Positions 44,336 to 53,285 of a DNA stretch of 64,000 nucleotides are shown one piece after another. Position 1 is the stretch's first letter; every line of letters starts with the position of its first letter. A model generated the notes under the pieces. It saw nothing but the letters and a program-made list of their open reading frames with translations. It was not told the origin of the DNA and searched no databases. A program made the translations under genes and the position numbers. The DNA comes from Marinobacter piscis (lineage in GTDB: Bacteria; Pseudomonadota; Gammaproteobacteria; Pseudomonadales; Oleiphilaceae): NCBI RefSeq assembly GCF_007671655.1, contig NZ_VCGX01000003.1:248001-312000 (forward strand). Reading direction: 5' to 3'.

Positions 44336-44605
44336 TCAGGCAATGCGGCTGGCGGTTACCGGCGTTGCAAGCTGAACCTCGGCAACCGTATGCAGCTTCT
44401 CCAGTTGTGATTGCAGCATGGCCACCGGGCGGGCGCCCTGAACCGTGAGAGCGATATCCAGCGCCCCATCGGCGGTTTCCACTGCCATTTTTGCAATCCG
44501 GAAACCACGAACGCGGACCACCTGACAGAGGCGCTCTAGGGCAGCGGCCTCGTAACTCATGCGACAGTTAATCGTATAGCTTGGCGTTTTACTCTGGGTG
44601 GTCAT
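44336..44605 (-). CDS. ilvM: Acetolactate synthase small subunit, IlvM type
   Basis: An 89-residue ACT-domain protein of the short IlvM kind. INCRMSYEAAALERLCQVVR, then GFRIAKMAVETADGALDIAL, give the beta-alpha-beta pattern. It activates and regulates the large subunit; AHAS II small subunits of this size are often valine-insensitive. Its start overlaps the ilvG stop by 4 nt, so it is translationally coupled. Confidence 0.88.
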   Translation of the reverse strand: MTTQSKTPSYTINCRMSYEAAALERLCQVVRVRGFRIAKMAVETADGALDIALTVQGARPVAMLQSQLEKLHTVAEVQLATPVTASRIA

Positions 44606-46305
44606 GCGGTTTTCTCCTTTTTGTCCGCTGCGAAGCGGCGGGTTTCATCGATCATTTCTCTGTTACTTCCTCCGGGCTTAACAACCGGCCAGACATTCTC
44701 CTCCCGGGCAATAGCAACGTGCAGCAGCATCGGGCCGTTATAGGCAAGAATGGTTTCAATACCCCGGCGAACCTGATCCGTGCGTTCAATTCTCAGGGCC
44801 GGGATATCAAAAGCCCGGGCCATGGCGACAAAATCCGGGTTGTCATTCAGGTCAATATGGCTTTCCCGGTTGTTATAGAACAGCTCCTGCTGTTGGCGCA
44901 CCATACCCAGGCACTGGTTATCCATGATGATCAGCTTTAACGGCAGGTTGTAGCGTCGAATTGTGGCTAGTTCCTGGGCATTCATCATGAAGGAGCCGTC
45001 GCCGGTCACGTTGATTACCGTGCTTTCACGATTGGCGAACTGAGCGCCGATCGCCGCTGGCAGGCCAAACCCCATGGTTCCCAGACCGCCGCTGGTCAGG
45101 TGATGACGCGGACGATCAAACTGGTAATGCTGAGCAACCCACATCTGATGCTGGCCAACATCGCACGCTATCACCGTGTCGTCCGGCGCAATCCGGGACA
45201 GCTGGCGGATGAACGAGGGGCCGGTAATCGGGGCCAGTGGCTCTTCGTTATCAGCCGCCTGAAATCCGCCCGTTGTGCCCCAGGTCCGACACTGCTGCTG
45301 CCAATCACTGATTGTCAGAGGCGCTTCCCTGAGCGTGCGAGTCAGTTTGCCAAGAATGGCGTTCAGGTCGCCGCGAATGGCCAGGTCGGCCTGCCGCAGC
45401 TTATTGAATTCAGCCGTATCTGTATCAATGTGAATGGTTCTGGCATTGGGCGCAAAGCCCTCCAGCTTACCGGTGGCCCGGTCGTCCAGTCGGGCGCCAA
45501 TAACCAGTAACAGATCGCACTCGTCGACTGCACGGTTCGCCGCGCGGGATCCGTGCATTCCCAGCATGCCCAGGTTGTAAGGGTTATGTTTGCCAGCGTT
45601 GCCGATGCCTTTGAGAGTCACAACAGCGGGCAGTCCGGAGCACTCGGCAAACTCCCGGAAGCTGTCTTCTGCATGCGCAAGGCTGATGCCGCCACCGCTG
45701 TATAACAGGGGCTTGCGGGCAGCACGTAACATCTCCGCTGCATCGTCCAGGTTGGGGCTGCCGGCCGATGATGGCTCGCTCAGGGTACTGTCCGGCCCTG
45801 CTGCCGGCTCCTCGAGCAATATATTCTTTGGAATGTCGATCCACACAGGGCCGGGGCGCCCACTTTGTGCCAGCTCCATAGCCTCTTCAAGAATGGCAGG
45901 CAGCTCATCCGTGTTTTCAACCAGATAGCTGTGTTTGACGATTCCAAGGGTCATACCCAGAACATCGGTCTCCTGAAAGGCATCTGTACCAATCAGTCCG
46001 GTTGCAACCTGACCGGTAATAACCAGCATGGGAATCGAATCCTGGTAGGCATTGGCAACACCGGTGATCAGGTTGGTGGCACCCGGGCCGGATGTTGCAA
46101 TGCAAACGCCCAGTTTTCCGCTGGCCCGGGCATACCCGTCTGCGGCCAGGGCGCAGGCTTGCTCATGGCGACAAAGCACATGCTCCACGCGTGCATCGTC
46201 CACAAGGGCATCGTAGAGCGGCATGATGCAGCCGCCCGGGTAGCCGAAAACAGTGTCGATGTCACGACGGTGGAACGCTTTGAGAATGTGCTGTGCGCCG
46301 TTCAT
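44602..46305 (-). CDS. ilvG: Acetolactate synthase large subunit, IlvG type
   Basis: A 567-residue thiamine-diphosphate enzyme. The catalytic Glu is in VLCRHEQACALAADGYARAS (about residue 47), the ThDP/Mg motif GDGSFMMNAQE leads to IIMDNQCLGMVRQQQELFY, and GGLGTMGFGLPAAIGAQ precedes it. It condenses pyruvate with pyruvate or 2-ketobutyrate, the first common step to Val, Leu and Ile. A leader peptide and attenuator precede it. AGGA lies 9 nt before the ATG. Other ilv genes are not in the window. Confidence 0.95.
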   Translation of the reverse strand: MNGAQHILKAFHRRDIDTVFGYPGGCIMPLYDALVDDARVEHVLCRHEQACALAADGYARASGKLGVCIATSGPGATNLITGVANAYQDSIPMLVITGQVATGLIGTDAFQETDVLGMTLGIVKHSYLVENTDELPAILEEAMELAQSGRPGPVWIDIPKNILLEEPAAGPDSTLSEPSSAGSPNLDDAAEMLRAARKPLLYSGGGISLAHAEDSFREFAECSGLPAVVTLKGIGNAGKHNPYNLGMLGMHGSRAANRAVDECDLLLVIGARLDDRATGKLEGFAPNARTIHIDTDTAEFNKLRQADLAIRGDLNAILGKLTRTLREAPLTISDWQQQCRTWGTTGGFQAADNEEPLAPITGPSFIRQLSRIAPDDTVIACDVGQHQMWVAQHYQFDRPRHHLTSGGLGTMGFGLPAAIGAQFANRESTVINVTGDGSFMMNAQELATIRRYNLPLKLIIMDNQCLGMVRQQQELFYNNRESHIDLNDNPDFVAMARAFDIPALRIERTDQVRRGIETILAYNGPMLLHVAIAREENVWPVVKPGGSNREMIDETRRFAADKKEKTA

Positions 46306-46332
46306 TTTAATAAATCCTGTTTTTTCTTCCGT

Positions 46333-46373
46333 AAAAAAAGAAACCCCCGGGACCTTTCGGTGCCGGGGGTTTC
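46333..46373 (-). terminator. ilvGM attenuator (rho-independent terminator)
   Basis: On the minus strand GAAACCCCCGG (complement of 46363-46373) and CCGGGGGTTTC (46340-46350) form an 11-bp stem followed by seven T residues, between the leader peptide and ilvG. The segment TCCGGGGGCTT in the leader end (46422-46433) can instead pair with the first arm, giving the antiterminator. Confidence 0.92.
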
Positions 46374-46396
46374 TGGTGTCTTTGTCAGGTTTGTCT

Positions 46397-46489
46397 TTAT
46401 CTCACCCGCTTATCCACGCAAAAGCCCCCGGACGGTACCACGACCACCAGGACTAGAATTGCGAGAATGAGGACTGAGTTGAGATTCAT
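46397..46489 (-). CDS. ilvGM leader peptide (attenuation)
   Basis: A 30-codon frame starts at 46489 and ends in TAA at 46397-46399. Between codons 3 and 18, thirteen of sixteen residues are Leu, Val or Ile, including four consecutive Val codons; then PSGG and a basic end. Start region reads MNLNSVLILAILVLVVVV. It resembles E. coli IlvL in length, composition and place. Ribosome stalling at these codons when charged tRNAs are scarce would favour the antiterminator and expression of ilvGM. No strong ribosome site is seen before it. Confidence 0.9.
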   Translation of the reverse strand: MNLNSVLILAILVLVVVVPSGGFCVDKRVR

Positions 46490-46641
46490 AATAATGGACA
46501 ATCTGCTCTGATTTCTTGAAAAGAATCTGTGTAGAATCTACCCCACGTTCCCGGCCGGTTGCAACCATTTAATGTTGTTTCTTTTGGCCCGCGTCGTTTT
46601 CCGGATCCTTGATCACCAATTAATAAGGATATAGGTCGTTG

Positions 46642-47724
46642 ATGAGAAAGCTGAAACTGGGCTCGTTGGGGTTGTCTGTTGTCGTTGTGGTTGTTTTGGT
46701 TATCTGGATGGCCACCGGCGAACTCAAGGTTGCCAATAGTGAACCGCCGGAGCGGCAAAAGTCCGATACGAAGGAATTGACGCAGGTTCAGGTGACAACC
46801 CTGGACGCCCGGCTGTATGAACCGGGCCTTTTGCTTCAGGGCCAGCTGGAGCCCTGGCGTGCGGTAACCGTTAGTGCACGGGTTGCAGGCACAGTCGAAA
46901 ATACAGAGGTGAGTCTTGGGGACGCCGTAAACGCAGGAGAGGTCCTTCTAAGTTTATCGGAAGATGGGCGCGGGGCGACCGTAGACCGCTGGCAGGCACG
47001 GGTAAAAAAGCTGGAAGCCGATCTGGCAGCAGCACGTAAATTGCGCACCCGTAATCTGGCCGCCGAATCGGAAATTCTCAGTGTGGAGAGCGAGCTGGCA
47101 GCCGCCCGGGCGGAACTGAAAGCAGCCCGGCTTGCGGTTTCCTACCTCAAACCCAGTGCGCCTTTTGCAGGTGTGATCAACAGTAAAAGTGTCGAGGTGG
47201 GCAGCCTGGTGCAGGTGGGCTCACCTCTGTATGAGATTGTGCGCATCGACCGACTCAAAGCCACCGGGCAGGTGCCTCAGCAATCTGCGGCACAGGTTGT
47301 GCCCGGGCAGAAAGTGTATGTGCAGACTCTGGACGGGGAAACCCTGACCGGAGAAGTTACGTTTGTCGCCAGCGCTGCAAACCCTGAGACCCGGAGTTTT
47401 GCCGTAGAAATTGCGGTCGATAATCCGGAGATGAAGCGTATAGCCGGGGGCAGCGCCAACCTTCGGGTTGCGCTACCAGACGTTCAGGCCATCTTTATCT
47501 CCCCCGCTTACCTCTCGCTGGGGGATGATGGCCGCCCGGGTGTGAAATTCGTGGACGCCGACAATCGGGTTGCTTTTCGCAATGTCAGGCTACTCAGCGT
47601 GTCCACCGAGGGTGCCTGGGTGGCGGGGCTGCCGGACACAATTCAGTTGATTACCCGGGGTGGCGGCTTTGTCAGTGAAGGCGAGCAGGTTGAAACTGTG
47701 AACGCGGCCGAAGAGCGGGGCTGA
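46642..47724 (+). CDS. RND efflux periplasmic adaptor (HlyD/MFP family)
   Basis: A 360-residue adaptor with an N-terminal signal anchor (LGLSVVVVVVLVIWM), a lipoyl-like half (LQGQLEPWRAVTVSARVAGT), an alpha hairpin (about 110-150, VDRWQARVKKLEADLAAARK) and the second lipoyl half (APFAGVINSKSVEVGSLVQV), then beta-barrel and membrane-proximal parts. It would link the RND pump 7 nt downstream to an outer-membrane channel encoded elsewhere. ATG 46642 is taken; TTG 46639 is rejected. Confidence 0.92.
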   Translation: MRKLKLGSLGLSVVVVVVLVIWMATGELKVANSEPPERQKSDTKELTQVQVTTLDARLYEPGLLLQGQLEPWRAVTVSARVAGTVENTEVSLGDAVNAGEVLLSLSEDGRGATVDRWQARVKKLEADLAAARKLRTRNLAAESEILSVESELAAARAELKAARLAVSYLKPSAPFAGVINSKSVEVGSLVQVGSPLYEIVRIDRLKATGQVPQQSAAQVVPGQKVYVQTLDGETLTGEVTFVASAANPETRSFAVEIAVDNPEMKRIAGGSANLRVALPDVQAIFISPAYLSLGDDGRPGVKFVDADNRVAFRNVRLLSVSTEGAWVAGLPDTIQLITRGGGFVSEGEQVETVNAAEERG

Positions 47725-47731
47725 GTAAACT

Positions 47732-50700
47732 ATGCAATCGCTGATTTTTGCCGCCATAGATCGCAGCCGTACCACGTTGCTCACATTACTGTTCCTGACA
47801 CTGGGGGGCATAGCTGCCTTTCAGGCGATCCCCCGGGAAGCAAACCCGGACGTCACCATCCCCATGATTTATGTCTCCATGACCCTGGAGGGCGTCAGCC
47901 CGGAAGACGCGGAGCGCCTGCTGGTGCGGCCCATGGAACAGGAGCTGCGCTCACTTGAAGGAATCAAGGAGATGCGCGGCACGGCAACAGAAGGTCATGC
48001 CTCGGTGATGCTGGAGTTTGATGCCGGGTTTGATCCGGACACCGCCTTGCAGGATGTTCGGGAAAAAGTCGATACCGCGCGCAGCAAACTGCCCCAGGAG
48101 GCAGATGAGCCAAGGGTGAACGAGATCAACGTGTCGCTTTTCCCGGTGTTGTCCGTCGGCTTGTCCGGGCCTTTGTCCGAGCGTGAGCTGATTACCGTTG
48201 CCCGAAATCTCCAGGATGCCATTGAAGCAATACCTGAGGTGCTGGAGGTTGAGATTGCCGGTGACCGGGAGGATTTGCTGGAAATTGTAGTGAATCCGCA
48301 GGTGCTCGAAAGCTATGGCATAGACTTTGACCAACTGACTAATCTGGTCAGACGTAATAACCAGCTGGTGGCCGCCGGCTCACTGGATACCGGCCATGGC
48401 CGGATGGCGCTGAAAGTTCCCGGCGTTATCGAGAACATTGAAGACGTTATGTCGATGCCCATCAAGATTGATGGCGATACTGTAGTTACCTTTGGCGATG
48501 TGGCCATGTTACAGCGCACCTTCAAGGACCCGACCGGTTTTGCCCGTATAAACGGTGAGCCGGCGCTGGTGCTGGAGGTGTCCAAGCGTACCGGCGCAAA
48601 CATCATTGAAACAGTGGCACAGGTGCGGGAGCTGGTTAAACGGGCGCAGCCGGAGCTGCCCGATACCCTCGATGTTCGCTACATCATGGATCAGTCCGAT
48701 GAGGTCCGGGATATTCTCAGTGACCTTCTTAATAACGTGCTGACCGCCATTGTGCTGGTGATTATTGTGATTATCGCTGCCATGGGGCCGCGCTCTGCCA
48801 TGCTGGTCGGGCTGACGATCCCGGGCGCCTTTCTCACCGGTATTCTGGTGATCTGGGGTATGGGGCTCACCCTCAACATTGTTGTGCTGTTCAGCCTTAT
48901 TCTGGTCGCGGGCATGCTGGTAGACGGCGCCATTGTCGTATCAGAACTGGCGGACCGTAATTTGTCTGACGGGCAGACCGTTAAAGGTGCCTGGGCGGAG
49001 GCCGCAAGCCGCATGGCCTGGCCAATTATCGCCTCAACAGCAACCACCCTGGCAGTCTTCGTACCGCTTCTGTTCTGGCCGGGCGTGGTCGGCGAATTCA
49101 TGAAGTTTCTGCCCATTACCGTCATCGTCTGCCTGGTTGCGTCTCTGGCGATGGCTCTGGTGTTCCTGCCGGTGCTGGGCGGGGTCAGTGGGGGCCGCCG
49201 TGCGCCGGTTGCCAGTGAGCGTGGGCGCATTATGCAGGGCTACCGTAAGCTGCTCTCGACGCTGCTTTCCAGGCCCGGCTCTACCCTGGCAGGCGTGCTG
49301 GGCATTGTCGTATTGATCTATATTGCCTATGGCAAGTTCAACTACGGCGTGGAGTTTTTCCCCAGTGTGGAGCCGGATTCCGCCCAGGTGCAGATCCGGG
49401 CCCGTGGCGACCTGTCGGTATGGGAGCGCGATGCCATTGTGCGGGAGGTCGAAAACCGTCTGCAGGGGATGCCGGAGGTAAAAGCCCTGTATGCCCGGTC
49501 AATGCTCAGCGCCAGCTCACAGATGGCGCCAGATGTTATTGGGGTGCTGCAGTTCCAGTTCACGGATTGGTTTACCCGGCGGCCGGCGAACGCAATACTC
49601 GACGACTTTCTGGCACGCACTGAGGATATCCCGGGCATCATGCTGGAGTTCCGCAAACAGGAGGGCGGCCCCGCCAGTGGTAAGCCTATCGAGTTACAGG
49701 TCAGTAGCCGTGACAGTCGCAAGCTCAATGAGTATGTAGACCGGATTGAGAATCAGATGCAGGCTCTTGGCGGGTTTATGGATATTGAAGACGATCGTAG
49801 CCTTCCGGGTATTGAGTGGCGCCTCGAGGTTGATCGCGAAGCCGCAGCCCGGTTTGGCACGGATGTGGTCAGTGTCGGCAGTGCTGTACGCCTGGTTACC
49901 AACGGCCTGGTGCTGGCAACGTATCGCCCTGAAGATGTGCGTGATGAGGTGGATATTGCGGTGCGGGTGCCCGACAACTGGCGTGAGCTGGATCACCTGC
50001 AGCGCCAGACAATCAATACGGGGCGTGGTCAGGTTGCGTTATCGCAGTTTGTGGATCTGCAGCCGGGCAAAAAGACCGGGACAATTGCCCGGGTCGACGG
50101 CCAAAGAACGGTTACGATCAAGTCTGATGTTCAAGCGGGTGAGCAAGTGGATCGTCTTCTTAAAGCGTTGCAGGCCGAACTGCCAGAGCCTCCCACAGGT
50201 GTTACCGTCAAGTTTGCGGGCGAGAACGAAGACCAGCAGCAGGCTTCCGGTTTTCTGATGACAGCCTTTCTGGTAGCCCTCGCCATGATGCTGCTCATCC
50301 TGGTGACTCAGTTCAACTCGCTGTATCAGAGCTTTCTGATTCTTTCTGCCATTGTACTGTCCACGGCCGGCGTACTGCTGGGTCTGCTGCTGAATGGCCA
50401 GCCTTTCGGGATTGTTATGGTCGGCATGGGCATCATTGCGCTGGCAGGTATTGTGGTGAATAACAACATCATACTGATCGATACCTACAATCAGATGAAA
50501 AAAGACGGAAAGGCGGCGTATGAGGCGGCTCTGGAAACCAGCTGCCTGCGCCTGCGCCCGGTGCTTCTCACCGCCATCACGACCATACTGGGCCTGATGC
50601 CCATGGTATTGAGCATTAATGTGGACCTGATAACACCGTCGCTGGGACTGGGGGCACCCTCAACCCAGTGGTGGGCGCAACTGTCCAGCGCCATTGCCGG

Positions 50701-50815
50701 AGGGCTGGCTTTTGCAACCATACTGACACTGCTCCTGACCCCGGCGCTGCTGGTGCTTGGTGACAGGGTCGGGCTGAAACTGAAAGGCGTGAAGCAGCGG
50801 TTCAGCAAGAGTTAA
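47732..50815 (+). CDS. RND efflux pump inner-membrane permease
   Basis: A 1027-residue transporter with the RND layout: first helix, large periplasmic loop, six helices (about 335-485), second loop, and the last helices (about 850-1010). GMLVDGAIVVSELADRN in helix 4 keeps one Asp where AcrB has DD, and NNNIILIDTYNQ in helix 10 lacks the AcrB Lys, so the proton relay differs from AcrB and is nearer to divergent RND groups. Substrates are unknown. Its stop overlaps the convergent amidase stop by 4 nt, with no room for a separate terminator. Confidence 0.93.
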   Translation: MQSLIFAAIDRSRTTLLTLLFLTLGGIAAFQAIPREANPDVTIPMIYVSMTLEGVSPEDAERLLVRPMEQELRSLEGIKEMRGTATEGHASVMLEFDAGFDPDTALQDVREKVDTARSKLPQEADEPRVNEINVSLFPVLSVGLSGPLSERELITVARNLQDAIEAIPEVLEVEIAGDREDLLEIVVNPQVLESYGIDFDQLTNLVRRNNQLVAAGSLDTGHGRMALKVPGVIENIEDVMSMPIKIDGDTVVTFGDVAMLQRTFKDPTGFARINGEPALVLEVSKRTGANIIETVAQVRELVKRAQPELPDTLDVRYIMDQSDEVRDILSDLLNNVLTAIVLVIIVIIAAMGPRSAMLVGLTIPGAFLTGILVIWGMGLTLNIVVLFSLILVAGMLVDGAIVVSELADRNLSDGQTVKGAWAEAASRMAWPIIASTATTLAVFVPLLFWPGVVGEFMKFLPITVIVCLVASLAMALVFLPVLGGVSGGRRAPVASERGRIMQGYRKLLSTLLSRPGSTLAGVLGIVVLIYIAYGKFNYGVEFFPSVEPDSAQVQIRARGDLSVWERDAIVREVENRLQGMPEVKALYARSMLSASSQMAPDVIGVLQFQFTDWFTRRPANAILDDFLARTEDIPGIMLEFRKQEGGPASGKPIELQVSSRDSRKLNEYVDRIENQMQALGGFMDIEDDRSLPGIEWRLEVDREAAARFGTDVVSVGSAVRLVTNGLVLATYRPEDVRDEVDIAVRVPDNWRELDHLQRQTINTGRGQVALSQFVDLQPGKKTGTIARVDGQRTVTIKSDVQAGEQVDRLLKALQAELPEPPTGVTVKFAGENEDQQQASGFLMTAFLVALAMMLLILVTQFNSLYQSFLILSAIVLSTAGVLLGLLLNGQPFGIVMVGMGIIALAGIVVNNNIILIDTYNQMKKDGKAAYEAALETSCLRLRPVLLTAITTILGLMPMVLSINVDLITPSLGLGAPSTQWWAQLSSAIAGGLAFATILTLLLTPALLVLGDRVGLKLKGVKQRFSKS

Positions 50816-52263
50816 TGCGTGCTGGGAAGCAGGGGCCAGGGGTTGTCTGCTTCAAGCTCATAAGCCATCTCAAGCAGCGTCCGCTCATCACCATGGCGTC
50901 CCATAAGCTGCACGGACACAGGCAGATTGTCCGGGGTGACAGCCATGGGGAGTGATATTGCGGGCGCCCCCGTAACATTGGCGAGGGGCGTGAAGTTGGC
51001 ATAGCGGGCCAGCCGCTCAAACAGTGTTTCAAACGGCAGAGTAGGACTGAGGTGGCCTATTTTGGGCGTGGTGTGCCCCAGCACCGGTGTCAGCACGGCA
51101 TCAAACCCCTTCATGGCACTGGCATAATCAAACCTGGCGCGGCGCAGGCGCCAAAGCACCGCTGGCATACGCCAGAAGCCTTGCCGGAACTTGCGGTCGA
51201 GGCCATGGGTCAGGTTGTCAACCCGACGCTTGTCGAACCCCGGGTGCGTCAGCTTGTGGCCATTTAGCTTCATACCGAAGGCCAGTAGCGCCCAGTACAG
51301 GGCAAAATCATCCGGGAAGGTAGAGTTTACCGGTATCGGGACAGGCTCAATGGTATGCCCCAGTGCCTCCAGCCTACGGGCAGTGGCTTCTACCGTCTGG
51401 CGGGTCAGGTCGTCGGTTTTGTGGCCATTGATTGAATCGATCACCAGACCAATACGGAGGCGCTTGTCAGTCGCTCCTGCAACCTTGCCAACCGCCGGCA
51501 GTTTCGGGTTATGAAAATACTGTTCTGCCTCATAGATAAAGTTGGCTGTATCCCTGACCGAGCGGGTAACGACGCCGTCACTGAGTATGTTGATGGGCAA
51601 TAACCTGGCGGCATCGTTATCGATCACGCGCCCCCGGGTGGGTTTCAGTCCTACCAGACCGCAGCAGGCGGCTGGAATGCGTATAGAGCCACCGCCATCG
51701 TTGGCATGAGCAACAGGAACAGCGCCACTGGCTACCAGGGCAGCAGAGCCGCCAGAGGAAGCGCCGGTAGAGTAGTCAAGGTTCCAGGGGTTACGGCTGG
51801 GGGCATCATGGGCCGGTTCTGTGGAGGCGTTAAAACCAAACTCTGGTAACGTACTTTTACCCAGGCACAGAAAACCCTGAGCCAGCATTTGCCGGGCGAA
51901 ACCGCTGGTTTGTTGCGCGGGGTAACCCGCAGGGACAGCATCCGAACCCTGACGAGTGGGCATGCCCTCAACATCGGTATTGTCCTTGATAAAGGTAGGC
52001 ACGCCGGTAAAAAAGGGAGCGTCTGCCAGGTTTTTTTCTTTATCCAGTTCCGCTGCGGCTTTCAGCATCTGCTCATAGCGCTCCGCCACAATACCGTGAA
52101 CCAGTGGCTCGGCTTTCTGACACCGGTCAATCGCAGCCCGGGTCAGCTCGGTAACCGACACCTCCCGGCTGCGGATGCGCTCTGCCAGAGCCGTTGCATC
52201 GTCATGCCCCAGAGCATCGTTGGTGAACGTACTTACAGTTTGCGGGGACACAGAAGCCGGCAT
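50812..52263 (-). CDS. Amidase signature family hydrolase
   Basis: A 483-residue amidase. The Ser-cisSer-Lys triad is visible: Lys in PTFIKDNTDVEGMPTRQGS, the Gly/Ser-rich core GASSGGSAALVASGAVPVAH and the nucleophile region DGGGSIRIPAACCGLVGLKP. It hydrolyses an amide bond of unknown substrate in the cytoplasm. GGAG lies 9 nt before ATG 52263 and directly abuts ATG 52272, so the former is chosen. It is convergent with the RND gene. Confidence 0.92.
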   Translation of the reverse strand: MPASVSPQTVSTFTNDALGHDDATALAERIRSREVSVTELTRAAIDRCQKAEPLVHGIVAERYEQMLKAAAELDKEKNLADAPFFTGVPTFIKDNTDVEGMPTRQGSDAVPAGYPAQQTSGFARQMLAQGFLCLGKSTLPEFGFNASTEPAHDAPSRNPWNLDYSTGASSGGSAALVASGAVPVAHANDGGGSIRIPAACCGLVGLKPTRGRVIDNDAARLLPINILSDGVVTRSVRDTANFIYEAEQYFHNPKLPAVGKVAGATDKRLRIGLVIDSINGHKTDDLTRQTVEATARRLEALGHTIEPVPIPVNSTFPDDFALYWALLAFGMKLNGHKLTHPGFDKRRVDNLTHGLDRKFRQGFWRMPAVLWRLRRARFDYASAMKGFDAVLTPVLGHTTPKIGHLSPTLPFETLFERLARYANFTPLANVTGAPAISLPMAVTPDNLPVSVQLMGRHGDERTLLEMAYELEADNPWPLLPSTH

Positions 52264-52387
52264 TCGAAACATCTCCGTTGCTGTTTGAGGCCGCCCGACA
52301 GGTGGGCGGCATAGCTGGAGCAGCTACTTTACTCGAACGCACAAGGCCGGAACATGTCATTTCAGGTATGAGTTCACAAGTCCGGGA

Positions 52388-53167
52388 TCAGGCACTGTTT
52401 TCCCGGGATTCCTTGATCACATCGTAAGCGTGGGTGATTTCCTGGGTGCGCTGCTCGGCCATTTCTCGCATGCTTTCCGGAAGTCCGCGTCCGGCCAGCT
52501 TGTCCGGATGATTCTCGCTCATCAGTTTGCGGTACACCTTTTTAAGCTCGGCATCGCTGATAGAGGGTGAAACACCCATCACCTTGTAGGCATCCTCCGT
52601 TTGCTGAGCGGTCGAGCGCTGACTGCCAGTCTGGCCTGCGTGTGCACCGCGCAACATAGCTTCCAGCTGGTCTACCTGGCTTTCAGGCAGCCCCAGGCCA
52701 CGGGCAATTCGCACCAGCATTTTGTGCTCTTCCGGGTGCACCACGCCATCCGCCGCAACTGCAGACACCTGCACTTGCAGGAACATCTGCAAAAATGCCG
52801 GCTGACGGCCGCTGATGCGTAAAAAGTGCTCCAGTTCGGCGTCCAGATCAAAGTTTTCAGATTTGCCGCGGTTGAATGCCGCCTTGGCGGTTTCACGCTG
52901 GGCTGCGTTCAGGCGAAAACGCGAAAACATGTTTTCTGCCATCTGAATCTCGTCTCTCGACACGACGCCATCGGCTTTACAGAGGGCACCCATAACTGCG
53001 AAAACAGATTCGATAAACCCCGACTGAATATTCTGGAGTTTGCCCATCAGGCGGCGTTTTGCAGCGTTTAGCAAAAACGCTCCTATGGCTGCCCCGATAA
53101 TAAAACCGGGAAACTTGCCAAAGGTGTAACCAATCAGACCGCCAATAATTATTGCAAAAAGCATCAA
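52388..53167 (-). CDS. djlA: DjlA-like membrane-anchored DnaJ co-chaperone
   Basis: A 259-residue protein with an N-terminal Gly-rich membrane segment (IIIGGLIGYTFGKFPGFIIG), a TerB-like helical domain (about 55-165; KADGVVSRDEIQMAENMF and AADGVVHPEEHKML repeat the same acidic motif), and a C-terminal J domain (about 190-259) with the essential HPD in SENHPDKLAGRG. This order is that of DjlA, which stimulates DnaK at the inner membrane. A GCCGCCC/GGGCGGC hairpin (52290-52310) lies downstream. Confidence 0.9.
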   Translation of the reverse strand: MMLFAIIIGGLIGYTFGKFPGFIIGAAIGAFLLNAAKRRLMGKLQNIQSGFIESVFAVMGALCKADGVVSRDEIQMAENMFSRFRLNAAQRETAKAAFNRGKSENFDLDAELEHFLRISGRQPAFLQMFLQVQVSAVAADGVVHPEEHKMLVRIARGLGLPESQVDQLEAMLRGAHAGQTGSQRSTAQQTEDAYKVMGVSPSISDAELKKVYRKLMSENHPDKLAGRGLPESMREMAEQRTQEITHAYDVIKESRENSA

Positions 53168-53285
53168 GATGTCCCTTATGGAGAAATAGGTCAGGCTTCA
53201 GAATATACGTGTTTTTTTGTGGTTCTTCATGAATAGGCTTTCATGGGTGCAAAATCAGAAAAGCGTCTCCCGGAGCGGGTCGTGG

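Noticed and set aside
52290..52310. GCCGCCC/GGGCGGC hairpin, similar to the one at 2422-2443, as a dispersed REP-like element
   Set aside because: The loops and flanks differ and only two copies were noticed, so a repeat family is not supported.
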